The notes: generated by a model not told the origin, from the letters alone. A stretch of 64,000 nt of DNA from Oxytricha trifallax (GCA_000711775.1 ARYC01017644.1:1-64000); one strand, 5' to 3'; shown: positions 46,929 to 60,999, numbered from the stretch's first letter. Program-made: numbers and translations.

Positions 46929-49900
46929 TCTCTTTTAAGCTTTGGCTTCAGATAAAGCTGTATAACTTTATCATAAAATCTTTCTGGCATGATCAAACTC
47001 CATCTTTAAAGTGAATCTGCCAACTTTCCGCTCTCTGAGCTTTTAACTTACCATTTAGTACTTATAAAAGTTCTCATTGGATGCATCCAGTAATTGTCAA
47101 ATATCCAATACATAATATCCTCATTCTTATAATCATTGTCTGGGTTTGAAATTGTGAAATTATCTTAATCATAGTGTGATAAAAAGCCATTCTTAGAAGT
47201 GGAAAAACTTTAAGATTTTCCATGATCTGACTTGCCTACTGTCAAGAGATTTCTAATTTGATAAATTTCGTCAAACATCAAAAGTGGCTAAGATATGACA
47301 TCCCATCTTAGGAATTGAGATTTAATGTAAGGTTGAGATAGAATTGTTTTTGCTATTAATATACTTGAGTTGTATTAATTGTAGTTCTCTGGATACTTAT
47401 ATGTTAAATTATAACAATAATCTACTTTTCATAAAGACTATAGCATTCTGCAATTAAAGATTAATAGTCATAATGAGTATTTCCATCTTAATGTTTTGAT
47501 TAGCTGGAATGCGATTCTTAAACCTTTTTGATAATTTTCTCCAATTCCATTTTAAAGTCAATTAGTATGGCTTTTTTCTCTTAATCTCTTAAGAACTATT
47601 CACTTATATTCTCTTTCTCATTTTAAAGTTAAGCCTGTAGTCCTTCATTGTATGTTTTTGAATTTATTACAGTTTATAGTTAATGCTTGAGTTTCTCTTT
47701 TAACTCAAATGCTTAGTCAAATAGTCCAAATTTAGAAGACTTTGCTTTTTCTCTAGGTTTACTGAATTATGACAACAGTTGAGGTTAATTTATGCTGTGG
47801 TAAAGTTCACTCTTAGAAGTTTAACTTTAGGATAATTATCTTAAGTCTGTCAGTAGATTCCCACTTATTTGATTTGATTAAAGATTTTCTCCTCTCATGT
47901 CAATAATCTTCAAGACAGTAGCTTGTTCAGATATTTGAGGTGCATATTTTTGAGTATTGAACTAATTAAGTAAACCTCCTCTTTAAGTAACTTGTCTTGG
48001 AATTTTCCCAGATTACTTCTAACTCATTTTAAGCAAATTCAAGAATTCAGTATCCTCTTAGTCAAGCTTAACTCTCTGCTACTTTTCTTGCTGCTCTTTC
48101 GAACTCTTTTAATCTTCGCTTGCGACTGCAATATTTGGCTGCTCTTTGACTTTCTTATCTTCTTTTACTGGACCTGATGCGCCTATGCATTCATTACCCT
48201 TTCGCTTCTGTTCTTCTATGGGATTCACGATACCTTGGTTATGTTTCCCAAGCCCTTCTCCAATTTTATAGCCACCCATGAATTGAAGCAATTTGACACC
48301 CTTGCCATATTTCTGTTCTAGTGTTTATTCAACTTACTTCTTTTGCTTATGATCGGCAATCTATTCTCTTTTTTGCTAAACTTGTTTGTTGTGTTGTGCT
48401 GAACCTAATCTACCGAAACCAACTGGAAGATCTGAAGCCACATTTTGCTATCCTTGCCTCGACTGAGGTTGCTTTTTACAATTTTATTTACGAATTATGC
48501 AAGCTAACATTTGATTCTAAAAATCATGAATATTAAACAAAACAAATAAGATTATAAGGCTGGACAATATCTTCTTATTCCAGTTCTTGCCTAGGTCTTT
48601 TCTTTGGCAAAATGACATTATATGTTGTCTTGCTCTTAATGGCTTAATCTTTGAACACAGACTCTTCAGCTTATTTCAATTCCTTTTCATACTCCTTTTC
48701 TTCCTCAGAATTGTATTTTTCTTCACTATCTTCTGTTTATGGCTGGTTCACGAATTACTTGCCAAAGAAATCATAAATAAAAACAACTATAGCTTGTAAT
48801 AGTCTATATAAATTGAATGAATATCTAAAATTGAAGAAATCTTTGTCGAGTTTGGGATCTTAAATTTCTTCGATTACCTCATCTGATTCGTCAGACTGTT
48901 CGATTTCTCTTCTCCAAGCTTATAATTCGTCTAGAAGGTGCTGCTATTTATCAGCCTCAGTGATAATATCTTTCTCAATTAATAAAACATATTAGTAATA
49001 GTCTATAAGAGGATGACTTATTTTTAAGAATTAAATAATCATGACAATGACAATTTTGCCATGAAAAAATGATGTTTTTATTTAAAAAAACCTGACTTTT
49101 TCAGACAGTATTTAAATGAAAAATCTAACTTATCAAAGAAAAACTACGAATCTTTAAGCTTAACATATTACGCTTTAAAATCTAAAATTTGCTTCATTTA
49201 TGTTAATATTCCAAAGAGATCTTATAGCTTAAAGAAAGAGAAGCTACTCCTATAAGTGATTTAATCTTTAAAATTAAAAATATAATATTTCTCAAACTCC
49301 TTAATTTGGACTTCTTCATTAAACTTAACACTTTTCTTGGGACCAGTTCTTTCTTTTTTCTTATTTATTGATGACAAAATTGAGTTATTACTACTGAATT
49401 CAATATATATATAATCATTTAATTATTTATAATCTAAATTAAAACAAAGAATATGTAAAACTATTAATTGAGATCCCTAATTTAAGACGTGCTTTTATCC
49501 ATATTTTATGTCTTTATGAGTTTTCTGAACTGGATTGTGAACGGTGACTTTCGCTATTGCTTTTGTCTTTATATTTAAGTTAAATAAATATAGTTAATAT
49601 ATTAATAAATAAAATTGCTTTTGGTTGTTAAACTGGAGTTTACTTAGATTTTACAAAAGCAACTCCCACATTGAAAGATTTATTGCTAAAACTAATAATT
49701 TTATCAATATATCATTCTAATTTATCAATTAAATAATTTTATAAATGAGATTATATATGTCTTACAATAGTTGAAGATTCCTTATCAAATCCACTTCCTG
49801 AGTGCTTCCCCTTGCTGAAGTTCCTATCTTCAAAATAATCCTTTCCCTATAAACAATCAAATTATTAATCTTTCTGAGTCTTATATTAATATGTATCACT

Positions 49901-50483
49901 TTGATACTTATGATGTCTTACCTCATTAAACACTCCATATATAGCATCTTCCTTGCCTTGTTTTTGTCTCTTGTGTGGTCTGTTATTAATATATGTAAAA
50001 TTTTACTTATTAATAATAATTAATTAAAAAAGAATTCATTCCCCCCTTCATTATTAACATTATTTCAATTAAGAATCTACATTCAATATGAAATTGAATA
50101 ATATTTAATAATTATTCTTATAATGCAATAATATTGGTTAATTTATCATAAATTTTGAATTACTTATCTGAGTGAATATCACAACCTAGTGCATTATCAT
50201 TATCATCCATTTCGAATTACTCATAGCTGTCTGAGTCATCACCATTTCCGTTATGTGATTTGAAGAAGGTCGAGCTCCCTCCTATATCAAAATCACCATT
50301 AACCAAATTCGTTCTTTCAAAATTATTATTACGAGTATGTCTCATATTTAATAATAAAAATGCGTTAAGAATAAATAATTTTATTTTTATTGTTTTTTAA
50401 TATATTAATAATCAAATTACTATAAAATTAAAATGAGTATTTGAAGTGGCTCCTCCTATTCCTCCATATTTTTTATCTGACAT
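46929..50483 (-). CDS. TFIP11: TFIP11/NTR1-like G-patch splicing factor, N-terminal and central segments
   Basis: The likely start ATG 50483 reads MSDKKYGGIGGATSNT. Small segments carry KRQKQGKEDAIYGVFNE (about 49925-49975, the conserved EDAIYG motif), KDYFEDRNFSKGKHSGSGFD and SFNVGVAFVKSK. The G-patch is at about 48190-48300: GVKLLQFMGGYKIGEGLGKH and NQGIVNPIEEQKRKGNE. The GCFC region follows, with ISEQATVLKIIDMRGENL, FLRWDVISQPLLMFDEIYQI and MYWIFDNYWMHPMRTFIS. It ends RFYDKVIQLYLKPKLKR at pointer AGAGA (46929-46933). TFIP11/NTR1 activates the Prp43/DHX15 helicase through the G-patch. AT-rich gaps at 49990-50160, 50340-50440 and elsewhere look like IESs. Whether every segment at 48300-49560 belongs to this gene is uncertain. 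Confidence 0.82.
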
Positions 50484-50715
50484 TTTGTTCTCTAATTAAA
50501 TATTATACTATAATTATTAAATTATAACATTTATTTTGAATTTATTTGTATGTAATTTTTAGTCCTTAACTCAACCAAAAAAATATATGTTTAGAAAAGA
50601 TTAATATTAACAACACAAATAGATGCAATAATTGCATATATAAAGTGATTAAATTAATTTTAAATAAAAAATAACATATATTTATGAATTTAAGTGTGAA
50701 ATAAAGCACCCCATT

Positions 50716-53700
50716 TCAAATAAATCCTTGCTTCTTGAGTTCTTTTTCTTGCTTCTTTGTTTGCTTTTTGGCGAGTATCTCAGCATATAGTCTCATCTCA
50801 ATTTTCTTAATCAGTTTCACAGTCTAGGAGATTTATTATTTTTATGAAATTAATATTTAATGAATTATTCTAATATTAATATAACCAAGTCAATAAATAA
50901 TACAAAAGATTTCTTGTTAATCGAATTGCTCATTGTTGTAGGTAATATTCACTATATTATCTCTGGCTTCTTTAAGCTTCTGGGTGTGGATTTATTCTAT
51001 GGCTTGCATCAAATGCTCCTGATTCTTCTCGTATAATAATATTTATAATCTACTTACTTGTCTTTCTGCCATTATTAAGTAGCTTTTTACATATTAAAAA
51101 TAATTAAGGAAAGTTATTGTATAATTAAATAGTCTTTTTGGTAATCTTTGGCATACTGAAGCTTTCTCTCAATGTTCTAACCATTTAAGCCTTGAATTTC
51201 TGTTTTGTCAAGCTTTGAAGTAATTTCTGAGCTTCATCTACTAACACTTCTTAATCTGGAGTGCCGTTTTTCAGGAGCATGTATGTTAATATTCTAGGGT
51301 CGTAAATGAAATCTTCTTCGTAAATCTAGTTTGGGTCTTTGAGAAAATAAGATAAAAACTACATAGGATATAAAGATTCATTCGATTAAGTATTTAAGTT
51401 AAGTCTTTGATGTTATTCAGTTAAGATAGATTATTCTCAAAATCATACTTAACGCATTTAGAAGTGATATCTCTTAGATGAATCAAAAATTTATCGTAAT
51501 CTTCGTTTTAAGCAATGAATTTAGTCATTCCCTCAAGTCTCTCTTTCATGTCTAAAATGATGACTTTTATGTCATTCAGAATTCTTTGTTAAATGCCTTG
51601 TCTGTCACTAACAAATTTATTGACTTAGGCCAAATAGTGAAGTGAGATTTAGATTTATTGCTCGTTGAAAAATAACTTTCTCTGGCCTCTTTTGAAGATC
51701 TCTCCGTTTTTCTAAATATCGGTGAAGAAATTCTCTATTTCATCTATTTTAGGTTAGAAAGGACTTGAAACATTGGCAAGATTAGGGGTGTATGTCAAAG
51801 TCTCATCAAGTTTGTGTTAAAGGTCAGAGTATAAACGAGTATATTAGTTTTGCTCTCTAGATTTTGCTGCAAATCTATCTTAAGTGTTGATTAGTTTCAT
51901 GTTTCCTTCGTTTAAGTCTTGCTCTAGTTTCCTGAGCTTAACATAAATTTATTGTACCTAAAAGATAATTAAACAATTCAAAATCTTACAAACAGTGTAA
52001 CTTTCTATTAATCAAGTTATAAACCTTAAACGTCCTACCCATGACTAGCAAGTACTTTTACACCTTATGCATATTCATTTTATGTTTTTAGTAGATCTTA
52101 GAGTTTTTTCATTTCTGTGACTGCCTTTTTAAACTAAAAAGAAATTAAATGGAAAAACTTCTTACAGTATCAACTTAAGACCCAAGACCCTGTTTGAAAG
52201 CCTCTCTGACATTAATTTCCTTAACATCAAAATGCTAATTGATCATAAGATCTATGCTCTCTTTCGCAATTTTAAGCCTTAAATATTACTCATTCATATT
52301 TTGTTTCAAGACTTCTCCTAAGTTTTAACAATCCAACTATTAAACATAGGTGTCCTCCAAGTACTCTAAGAATTCTCTTATTTCTTCAGAGCCCATTTCT
52401 TAGAAATTTGGAATTGATTTTATCAAAATGAAGCTCAAAAACTCTCTTGTACTCTTATCGTAGCGATTTAGATACTTAACTATTATGTTGTATTTTTCAG
52501 CAACATCAAAGAGCAGTTTCTACTCATTAGTCTAAAATTAAGCTTACTAATCTGAAGTTGGAATGTATATTGGCTCAGCTTCAGCATCATTATTTTTGAA
52601 ACCAGTCTTTTTGGAAGTTCTCTTGAATCCCTTCTCTTAGGTATTTTGATCTGAGACAGTTTAACCAGCAGTCTCTACTTAGTCTAAAGTAATTCCAGAA
52701 ATTTGATTGTTAATTACTGTTGTGTTATCCTTTTTTTCTTACTCGTTTTTCTTTGAAAGCATTTTAATTAGCAACTTTTTCTTGTCATCAAGAGTGTAGG
52801 GTGGTAGCTCTTACTACTTTTACTTTATGTGATCTTTGCTTTCTTGAGGAGTAGAAAATTTATCTAGTCTGGTATCAAAGACAATTTTTGGGCCTAATAC
52901 TCTAGGATCAGGGGTTGATCCAACTTACTGCACTTAAATCTATTCGTATATAAAATGTACTTTTTTATGCCTTATAATGAAATCAAGTAATTTTCGTAGT
53001 CGTTACCAGCAATTCTTGAAACTTAGAGACCATCTGAAGTTTTCTCCGAGGAAATAACTCTTGGTTTTTCAGCTGAATCTAAACCATTATCTTGCTCTTG
53101 CTCCTATATTCCAGAATAAATATTGGCCCTATCCTGGTCTTATTTATCTCTCATTTCCCTCTGTTGATAATAATCTTCAGCTGTTTTACCCACTTATCTG
53201 TACTTTTCGATTTCTTCCTTCTCAGTAACACGGAAAGTTTTATCCATTTCCTTCATTGTTTCTTTCCACTCTTCTCTGTTAATACCATGTTCTTGGTCTA
53301 AACGCTCTCTACGTTTGGCCGCTATTTGCTTTACCTAGGCATTTTTGAAATTTTACTCTGCATTTTTCACGAATATTAAAATTATATTTGGTAAAAGGAG
53401 CTTATATATGTCAGTTAATAAATAAATAAATACTTTCTATTTATTCAAATATGAAGATAGGAATTAAAGAAAGAGCCACAGCTGTTTTTACCAAATTAAA
53501 CCTGAAGTTTTCTGTATTCATTCTCTATTAATCAAAATTAAAATTCTTTGGCTTAGAAAAGATGTCTACGTTTCCCTTAGGTCTGAACCCTATAATGGTC
53601 TCTCCTTCTTTCTGAATTGGCTTATCTTTTATTTTATTAGTATTTCTAATGCTAACATTAAGCAAATATATAAGTACATTCTTTATAGATATATTTATTT

Positions 53701-53885
53701 GGCATTTTGAAACCTGCACTTGGTTTAGGAGTTTTAGTTGAAGTGGAAGTCTTAGGTACAGTAGTAGTTTCAGTAGTTTAAGGTGTCTCATTCGTTGAAA
53801 ATAATCTCAATTATATCTAGTTTGATCTTAGAAGCAATGCTTTTGAGTGCTAAGACTTTGATTATATTTTTGCCAGCTACATCAT
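50716..53885 (-). CDS. Long coiled-coil protein, family unknown
   Basis: ATG 53885 gives MMQLAKIQSKSQHSKALLLR and a Thr/Pro-rich segment (TTETTTVPKTSTSTKTPKPS). A highly charged region comes next (KRRERLDQEHGINREEWKET). Long helices follow, including LLFDVAEKYNIIVKYLNRYD, FLSFILIKSIPNFQEMGSEE, DIQKNGEIFKRGQRKLFFNE and LVDEAQKLLQSLTKQKFKAQ. The end is KQTKKQEKELKKQGFI at TGA 50716-50718. Introns or IESs appear at about 53400-53520, 52900-52960, 52135-52170, 51960-52090 and several points between 50820 and 51410. Composition is that of a structural or ciliary/basal-body coiled-coil protein, but no named family can be assigned. Confidence 0.65.
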
Positions 53886-54060
53886 TTTTCACTTAACTTT
53901 ATTATAAAAATATTAAATATTTTCTAATTTATGATTATAATTAATGCTATTAGTCTGATCTCAATAATTGTTAAATCTTAGTTTTAATTATAAGTTAATT
54001 AATCTAAAATTAAATTAAATTCATTGTTTTAATTTCATAAATTATATATCAAGTGTGTAA

Positions 54061-57000
54061 TCAATTTAATTTATATGAAAATTCTGGTACGTCTAAATCC
54101 TCATCAAATTTATTGATCTAAAAATGATTTTATTAATCTCTGGATAAATCATCACTATAGTCACTCTCATTTATCTCATCGTTACTCATTTAACTTCTAT
54201 TGTTAAATCTCATGCTATTATTTTATTTGGAAATTTGTAATTGATATAAAGAATACTATGATTATTTATAATTAAATTACATTTTCAAATTAAAAAATCA
54301 TGCTATTTTGGGTATTTTACCCAGATTTAGATAGTTGCTAAGCCATATTTTGCTATTATCTGCTAATTTATGAAACACCAGCCTTATTATTAGTTGATTT
54401 TTTGGCATATCCTGAGGAAGGTATAGGAGATTTATTTTAAGGTCTTGTAGATTATTTCAGGTTTTAATCATCAATCATTATTATGTTTTGGAAATCTTTG
54501 GTAAAGTGGTAGTTTGGTAAACATTATAAATTAAAATAGTTAGATTCCAATATAAAATTATGAAAACAATCAAATTACGAGAGTAAAATAGTTTACATTT
54601 TCAGAAACCTTTTTATTAGCTTAAAATGTAGATGTGGTTTTCTTGTAAATTTATGATTGCGGCAGCTTTGAATTTATATTTTAGCTTGGCTAATGCTATC
54701 TACTTTAAGACACATTTTGCTACATCTGCTTTACCTCTCTGGCATTATTATTTTAAATCTTTTATTGTTATGAATACGTATTCAGAGCGGATTAAGTATT
54801 AATCTACACTTTTTAAGGCTATCTTAATTAGATGGAACTGGAAGACATTTAAGAATTATTAAACACTCCATATAGTTTCTATGCGTTTCTTAGGGGACTG
54901 CTAGAGTCTTCCCGATCTGGATCATATATAATATTCAGTTTTTGTTTAGAATCATCAACATTTTCAATCTCGATAAGCCTGTTATTTGCTTGATTTAACT
55001 GATTCTTATTTTGTGAAGTATTTTACATGTTTCTTGATGAAAATTGTTTGTCTATGAGCTAATTTTACTTTTAGGTAAAATCGATTTATGCCTGAGATAA
55101 ACTTTAATCATCAATTTTTAAATTTGAATTTAAGCCAGAGAAATTAATTCGCTTATTCTCAAATAACATCTATTAAGTGCTTTAAAAATCAAGTGATTAT
55201 ATAGTATCATTATTGAAATTCAAGTGATCAATTGTAGAGCCAAAGTTAATATTTTGATTATTGACTTCTCTCTCTATAAATGATTATGAGAGCATAATAT
55301 TTTCAAGTTTGACGTCTTAATTCAGCTAATTTTATAGTTTTTAAGAGTAAAAGTCCTTCAGTTATTGCCTCAATTTTTCCGAAACTTCGTGCTTATGTTT
55401 ATAATCTTCACATTCTTTCATTAGCCTATTTATATAATCAATTGTCATTAAACTAATCCTTACTTTTGATTTATGGCTTTGAATTAATCTAAAAGCTTGA
55501 TAAGTTAATCCTTTTCTTAACTCAAATCATCCATTTTTCGCTGCTTAATTACTAATTTGGTATTTTCGTATGTTAAATCTTCGATCATAGTTTCATAAAA
55601 CTTAATTTTCTTGAGATATTCTTGCACACTTTCCTTTTGCTTTCTCTCAATCATTAATTCCTATCAGAATGGTTATGAAAATCCAGAGTTTATGATAGCA
55701 TTCTTACATTTTAAAGAGTATAGATTTGATGCTAAAGAAAGTCATTTTCAATTTTCAAATCACTTGAGCCTTCTTCATCGTCGACATTTTACTTCTCACT
55801 TTTGTCTTTCTTTAATTAAACCTCCTCGCTTTTTTTAATTAACATCTCATCTAATCGATTTTTGAAGTCTGAATATTTCTGCTTTACCTGCTTATATCTT
55901 TCTTTAAATTATTGGGTTTGTTCCTCCTTGAGCTTAGCTTTATTTTTGTCTATAAAATTTTTAATGATATAATTATTAAGAGGTAAGAGATTGTGTGAAT
56001 GAGAGATTATTGGATAGACTCTTACATTCTTAGATATGAATGAGAGATTTCTCAATTTTTTCCTTTTAATCATTTTAAACATTTCGTGCTTCTTTGAGCT
56101 CATCTAGGAGTTTTTTGTTTTAATGAATCAGCAATTTATTCTTTTTATATTCCTCATAGATTCGCTAATTATGCCTCTCTTCATTTGCCAAGATTTCCAG
56201 CTGTAAACGTTTCATGTCAACTTTCAAAGGGATCTAACGTGGGACCCAACCTTGAACCATATTGTCGTTTTAGCTTTGATTTTAATTTGTCTAGGGTGTT
56301 GGGGCAATATTAAGAAGTTAAGCATGCGAGCTAGACTTGACTGTATTTGAGCTGGAAGATTGGATATCTCTGTTAATCAATTCAATTTGGGTTTTAAGGC
56401 TGTTTTAGTTTTGATTATTTGATGTCATCATAGAAAGCATTTGCTATTTCTAAGCCTCGCCCTCTGGAGTCTTTTTAGAGTTATAAGAGCTGCTCTAGTC
56501 TTCGTTTGTTTGTTCTGAGATTAAGGAGGGACAGTCAATCATAGGGCCAAAACCTAAGAATTGTCGACTGGAACTTTAAGAATAATTTTAAGACAAGCGT
56601 TTTAGCTGATTAACATCAACTTCATTACCGAAGTGCTGCTTTATGTTGTTGATTATGTCCTCCTATTTCTTTTACTCTTAAAATACATTTTAGGTAGAAT
56701 TATTAAGTTAGTTAATGGGTGGCTGTTGTACATAAACTTAATTTTTTGCTTGGTTTTAGTCTTGTACTTAAATTCCAAGCATTTAAAAAATGGTTTCTAT
56801 TTTACCATCAATTTCAACTTTTTCTACTTCACTCTACGAGCTAGATGAAGAGACAATGGATTGATTTCTTTTCATTGTGAATATCTCAAGCAAATCATTT
56901 TACTGCTTTTAAACGATTTCAAGTAAATCTGCCATATCCTCTTGCTATTATAATGCTTTACTGAACCTTCCTCCTTTTGAATTTCTCTACTAGAATTTGT

Positions 57001-58227
57001 TACTGTTCTAATAATCTGAATCTTCTTAAAATTCCATATCATCATCTTCATTTTCTTGATTTGACTAGCTCTGTGAATCAGAATGTTTCCTGCTTGAATT
57101 TACACTATCTGTGATTGTCTGCTCTTAAGAAGGGGGCTCTTCTTGAATTTGATAAAAGTCTCCATATCTCTTACTACTTTCACGCTTACTGTTCGCTCTT
57201 GAGCTTTTTTTCTTGCTAGAATTTCTTCTTGGCATGTCTTAATCACAATTTATTAATTAAAATGATATTTTTCATGATATAAGATGAATTATCACTTTAG
57301 TCACTCTTAACTGTGAGACTATTTTTCTAGGAATTATTTTTGCTTGTGCTTCTACTACTCTTTGAATCAGGATCGCTGTCACTAATAATTGATGAGGACC
57401 CACTACTTGATTCTTCTCTAACGATATCAAAACCCGATTTTTAATTATTTAAAACTGACTATCTCTTGCCGAACGTGCTATCTCTATTTTATATTTTCTG
57501 AGATTAGCTATTTCTGTTACAATTTTAAAAATATTTTCTGTAGAAATTCATAAATATATAGCTTAATAATAGAATTTTATTTTTATACCATCACTACTTT
57601 TGCTCTGACTTTAGCTTTATAGAATACTTCCACGTTTACCATCATTTGGATTTGCCATTTTTGAAAATCTCCCAGTTTCTCTAGAACTTTAATCTTTATC
57701 ATTTCTTTAACTATCTTCATCCTCACTGTTTTATTTATCTATAAGTCCTAATTTCTCAATGTCGCTGAACCTCACAGATTATTTAGGTTGCTTAAGATTT
57801 TAAGTATTTTATACACTTTCTATGGTTGAAATTCTCTTCATTTATTAGCGAATTGAAGATTTTCTAGGCTAGAAAGGAGAGTTGGAACTCTTCCGAGATT
57901 AATCATCACTCTGTTACTCAATTAAATAATCAATTGATATATTACAGATATGATTTCTATTAAAAATATTCTAAATTCTTCTTAATTAAATAAATTTTAC
58001 TGGCCTTTCTTACTTGGAGAGCTAGCTTATTTAGCTAAGGCCAATAAACTTTCCGCTCCTACGCTCGACTGCCTCTTATAAGAATTAGAGTAGGGGTCCA
58101 TAAGAGTAGGATAAAAATTTACTTAAGAAAGTTCCTAATTTTCTTTGTGTAGAACTAGATTATATTTCAGAGTCACTTTTTTGCTGAAATGTTTGAAAGT
58201 AGGCAAAATAGACACTGGAGGCTGCAT
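54061..58227 (-). CDS. Large Ser/Gln-rich protein with central coiled coil
   Basis: ATG 58227 reads MQPPVSILPTFKHFSKKVTL. Ser-rich parts follow (SRKSSNSPFQPRKSS, EESSSGSSSIISDSDPDSKS). After a probable intron at 57243-57301 the frame enters PRRNSSKKKSSRANSKRESS. The protein then has acidic stretches, GWVPRQIPLKVDMKRLQLEI, and long coiled coils (KLKEEQTQQFKERYKQVKQK; QKESVQEYLKKIKFYETMIE; LMKECEDYKHKHEVSEKLRQ). The Asn/Gln/Ser-rich tail ends INKFDEDLDVPEFSYKLN at TGA 54061-54063. If the intron call near 57270 is wrong, this is two genes, with the second starting at ATG 57238. There is no catalytic domain; a scaffold or cytoskeletal role is only a guess. Confidence 0.6.
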
Positions 58228-58417
58228 GTTTAATTTTCTATAAATTTATATTAATTTTAAAATTGACTTAAATTTTCATATTCTCTGTTTTTTAAATTGC
58301 TTTATTGACTAAATAGTCTTGAAACTTCAACTTGATTAAGTTACAAATAAAGTGAAATTTAAGAAATAAAAGTAATTATTTTAGTTTTTTTAAACTTAAA
58401 TTAGAATAAGTATCAAA

Positions 58418-60542
58418 ATGTCTATCTATAATGGATTTGGAACCAGGTAGTAGGAGGCTACCTATAATAAAGCTTTATATAACACAATATTCTTGCTTTA
58501 ACTTAGAATTTCTAAACTTTTCAAAGGAGGTAAGTCAATGATACTTTTATTATACAATACAAGTAATTCTTATCCAATTATTTTAGAGAAATTTGACGAC
58601 ATAAAGTTTGGAAAAGTTCTAACTAAATTATATGCAAGGCTGTTCACTATGGAGGGTGTAAAATATTTACCACCCAAATATTCTTACGCTTTGAAAGATT
58701 TGGCAGAATTTTTGGGAATTTTTGAAATTACGGAAGACTAAATTAAAAAACGTGGCGGGGGTGAGTTTTCTGACACTTCCTCGAATATTTCTTATGTAAC
58801 GTAAAGTGCCTTCAAACCCAAGATAAGTCAATTAGATGTGATCAGGGAGCACGTGACTTTAAAAGAAGAGGAGGAAGACGATGGTGACTAAACTGGTGAG
58901 ACTATTGGAAAACGTGCTCAGAGAGGTAGTAACAAACTCGTTGAGAATCGGTGATTTGACTCATAACTCTCTAATAATACTTCAGTTACCTCAAACACCC
59001 TGGCTTTAAATCAAAGCATGATTTCAAATGGATCTCAAGTTCTCTAAAGCAACAATAATCCCAATTAGGGAGTTATTGGGAATTCAGGGCAACCTGGAGT
59101 TCACATAACTCAACACGGATAAAATATAATGAGAAATAGTGAGCCTGTGGGTTAAATGAGTAGTAGAAATAAAAGTGGTCAGAGAAACAACAGCTAGAAG
59201 TAATTTAATAGTTAAGGGGGAATAAATGGTACCATTATGAGTAAGCAAGCTTATACTTCTAAGAATCAAGGTAGATCTTAACAGCCACCACAATTCTAAA
59301 ATGAAAGTTCAAGTTTAGTAAGATTGCCGCCTGGAATTAGACAAAACCCAAATAATTTGATAGAATCCTAATTGAATGATAGTCAGAGTAAAATCAATAA
59401 CTAAACTGGTCATGATCGGACTACTATACATAATAATATAATAATCAATATTAATAATAATTAGGCTAACGCAAACGCTCTAGCTGAGAGAAGAAAAAGT
59501 CCCTCAATGTAAAGTGATAGAGGTGTAAACTCAAGCAGAGTTAGAGATTTATAATAAGTTCAAGTTCAACTTACCAATGAAAAAATGAAAATGCGCCGCA
59601 CAGATAACGAGTTCCGCAATTCCTCACATAATTCTTAGTAAATAAGATAGCAGCAGTAGTAGCTGCAATAATAATAGTAGTAGTAGTAATAGAATTACCC
59701 TATGGATCTGAATGGAAGCTAAATTCGTGAAAATTCCTAGCATAGTTTAACAAGAAAGAATATCAGAATGGGTTCGGTGATTCAAAATGCAGGGTAGCGT
59801 TCAATTACAGTCAATAGAAGCACTCAAAAAATGAACACAAATAACAACTCTCATTATTCAAACCAGCAACACTAAGAGAAGAAAGCTCAATTGAAATAGT
59901 AGTATAATAGCATATCTTATGGGCAGCCATTGATGCCTTAATAAAATTAGATTCCTTTGAGAATGTCAACGAATACTACAACTACTAATAATCAGAATAA
60001 TAATAATATCGGAGTTACATTGGATGATACTGATAATACCTCTAACTTTCTGGATCTTTCGCAAATCGATGACTAGAGCAATATCTTTTATAATGAGTGA
60101 TCTATATTTTTCTTAATTACTTTAAAAGATTACGATTTCTCTTTTCTTAGCTGTGTTAATAATCCCTAATTAAATATCAATCTAGATACAACTAAGTTAG
60201 ATAATCCCCTGAATTAAAGCTACCAAACTTAAAACACTCAAAATTAAAGAAAAAATCATTCCAATAGCACTTTGGGGAGTCCGACAAGAGCAAATGAACT
60301 CTACCATAATCAAAGGTATTTAATTTTTAAAGTTTTATTTTATACAATGATTTAATTTTACTTGTGATTATAGTTTCGAGAGGAAATAGCCGTCGAGCAA
60401 TTTGAATAATAGCATGGCAGCGATTTATTAACAAAATCCTAGAGCTCCCAAGCGTGGAGCACCTAAGAGTAATAATAGAATGAAAAGCGAAAATTTTAGT
60501 AACTCATAGAATACATCTATGAACAGAGAGATTCAATATTGA
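58418..60542 (+). CDS. Gln/Asn-rich low-complexity protein with short folded N-terminus
   Basis: ATG 58418 gives MSIYNGFGTRQQEATYNKAL. An intron with GTAAGT start lies at about 58515-58566. A compact hydrophobic part follows (FGKVLTKLYARLFTMEGVKY, ALKDLAEFLGIFEITE), then an acidic stretch (LKEEEEDDGD). A prion-like Gln/Asn/Ser region of about 400 residues comes next, with a poly-Gln run near 59645-59690 spelled with CAG, CAA, TAG and TAA codons. Introns at about 60098-60151 and 60316-60373 precede the basic end (NPRAPKRGAPKSNNRMKSEN), with TGA at 60540-60542. One in-frame TGA near 58951 must lie in a removed segment. Family unknown; composition fits an RNA-granule or transcription co-factor protein. 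Confidence 0.62.
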
Positions 60543-60999
60543 TGAATTTGTTTATAAAATGGCGAATTTGTTTTTATATAATTAAAAAAATATAATAAAA
60601 ACAATTGCATAAATTATGCAATATTAGCAGTAGCAGAATTAATTCACTATAAATCAGAGTGCATATGCACCATATTAATAAAAATTCGTTAATGGTTCTA
60701 AAAACAGCAAATTTATCATTTAAAGATGATAAAAACAGTTGTGAAATATTTCAAACCCTTAGATATAATATATTACAATTATTTAACAAGAATTGAACCT
60801 ATTTATAGTTAATATAAAGATTTATCGTAATAGATTTTTTCAATTGAAATAATTGTTTAATACCAAAATGCTTTCTCAAATAAATTTCCATAATAATTGA
60901 ATTTGATAAGGTATTAAATAAATAATTAAATTTTTTGTCACTTCATTTTTAGGTATTTATATTTTAAGCGAGATTTCAATCTCTTTACAATTAATTAAT
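60543..60999. other. AT-rich spacer between convergent genes
   Basis: No protein-like frame. It lies between the convergent 3' ends of the Gln/Asn-rich gene (+) and the TPR gene (-). Confidence 0.5.
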
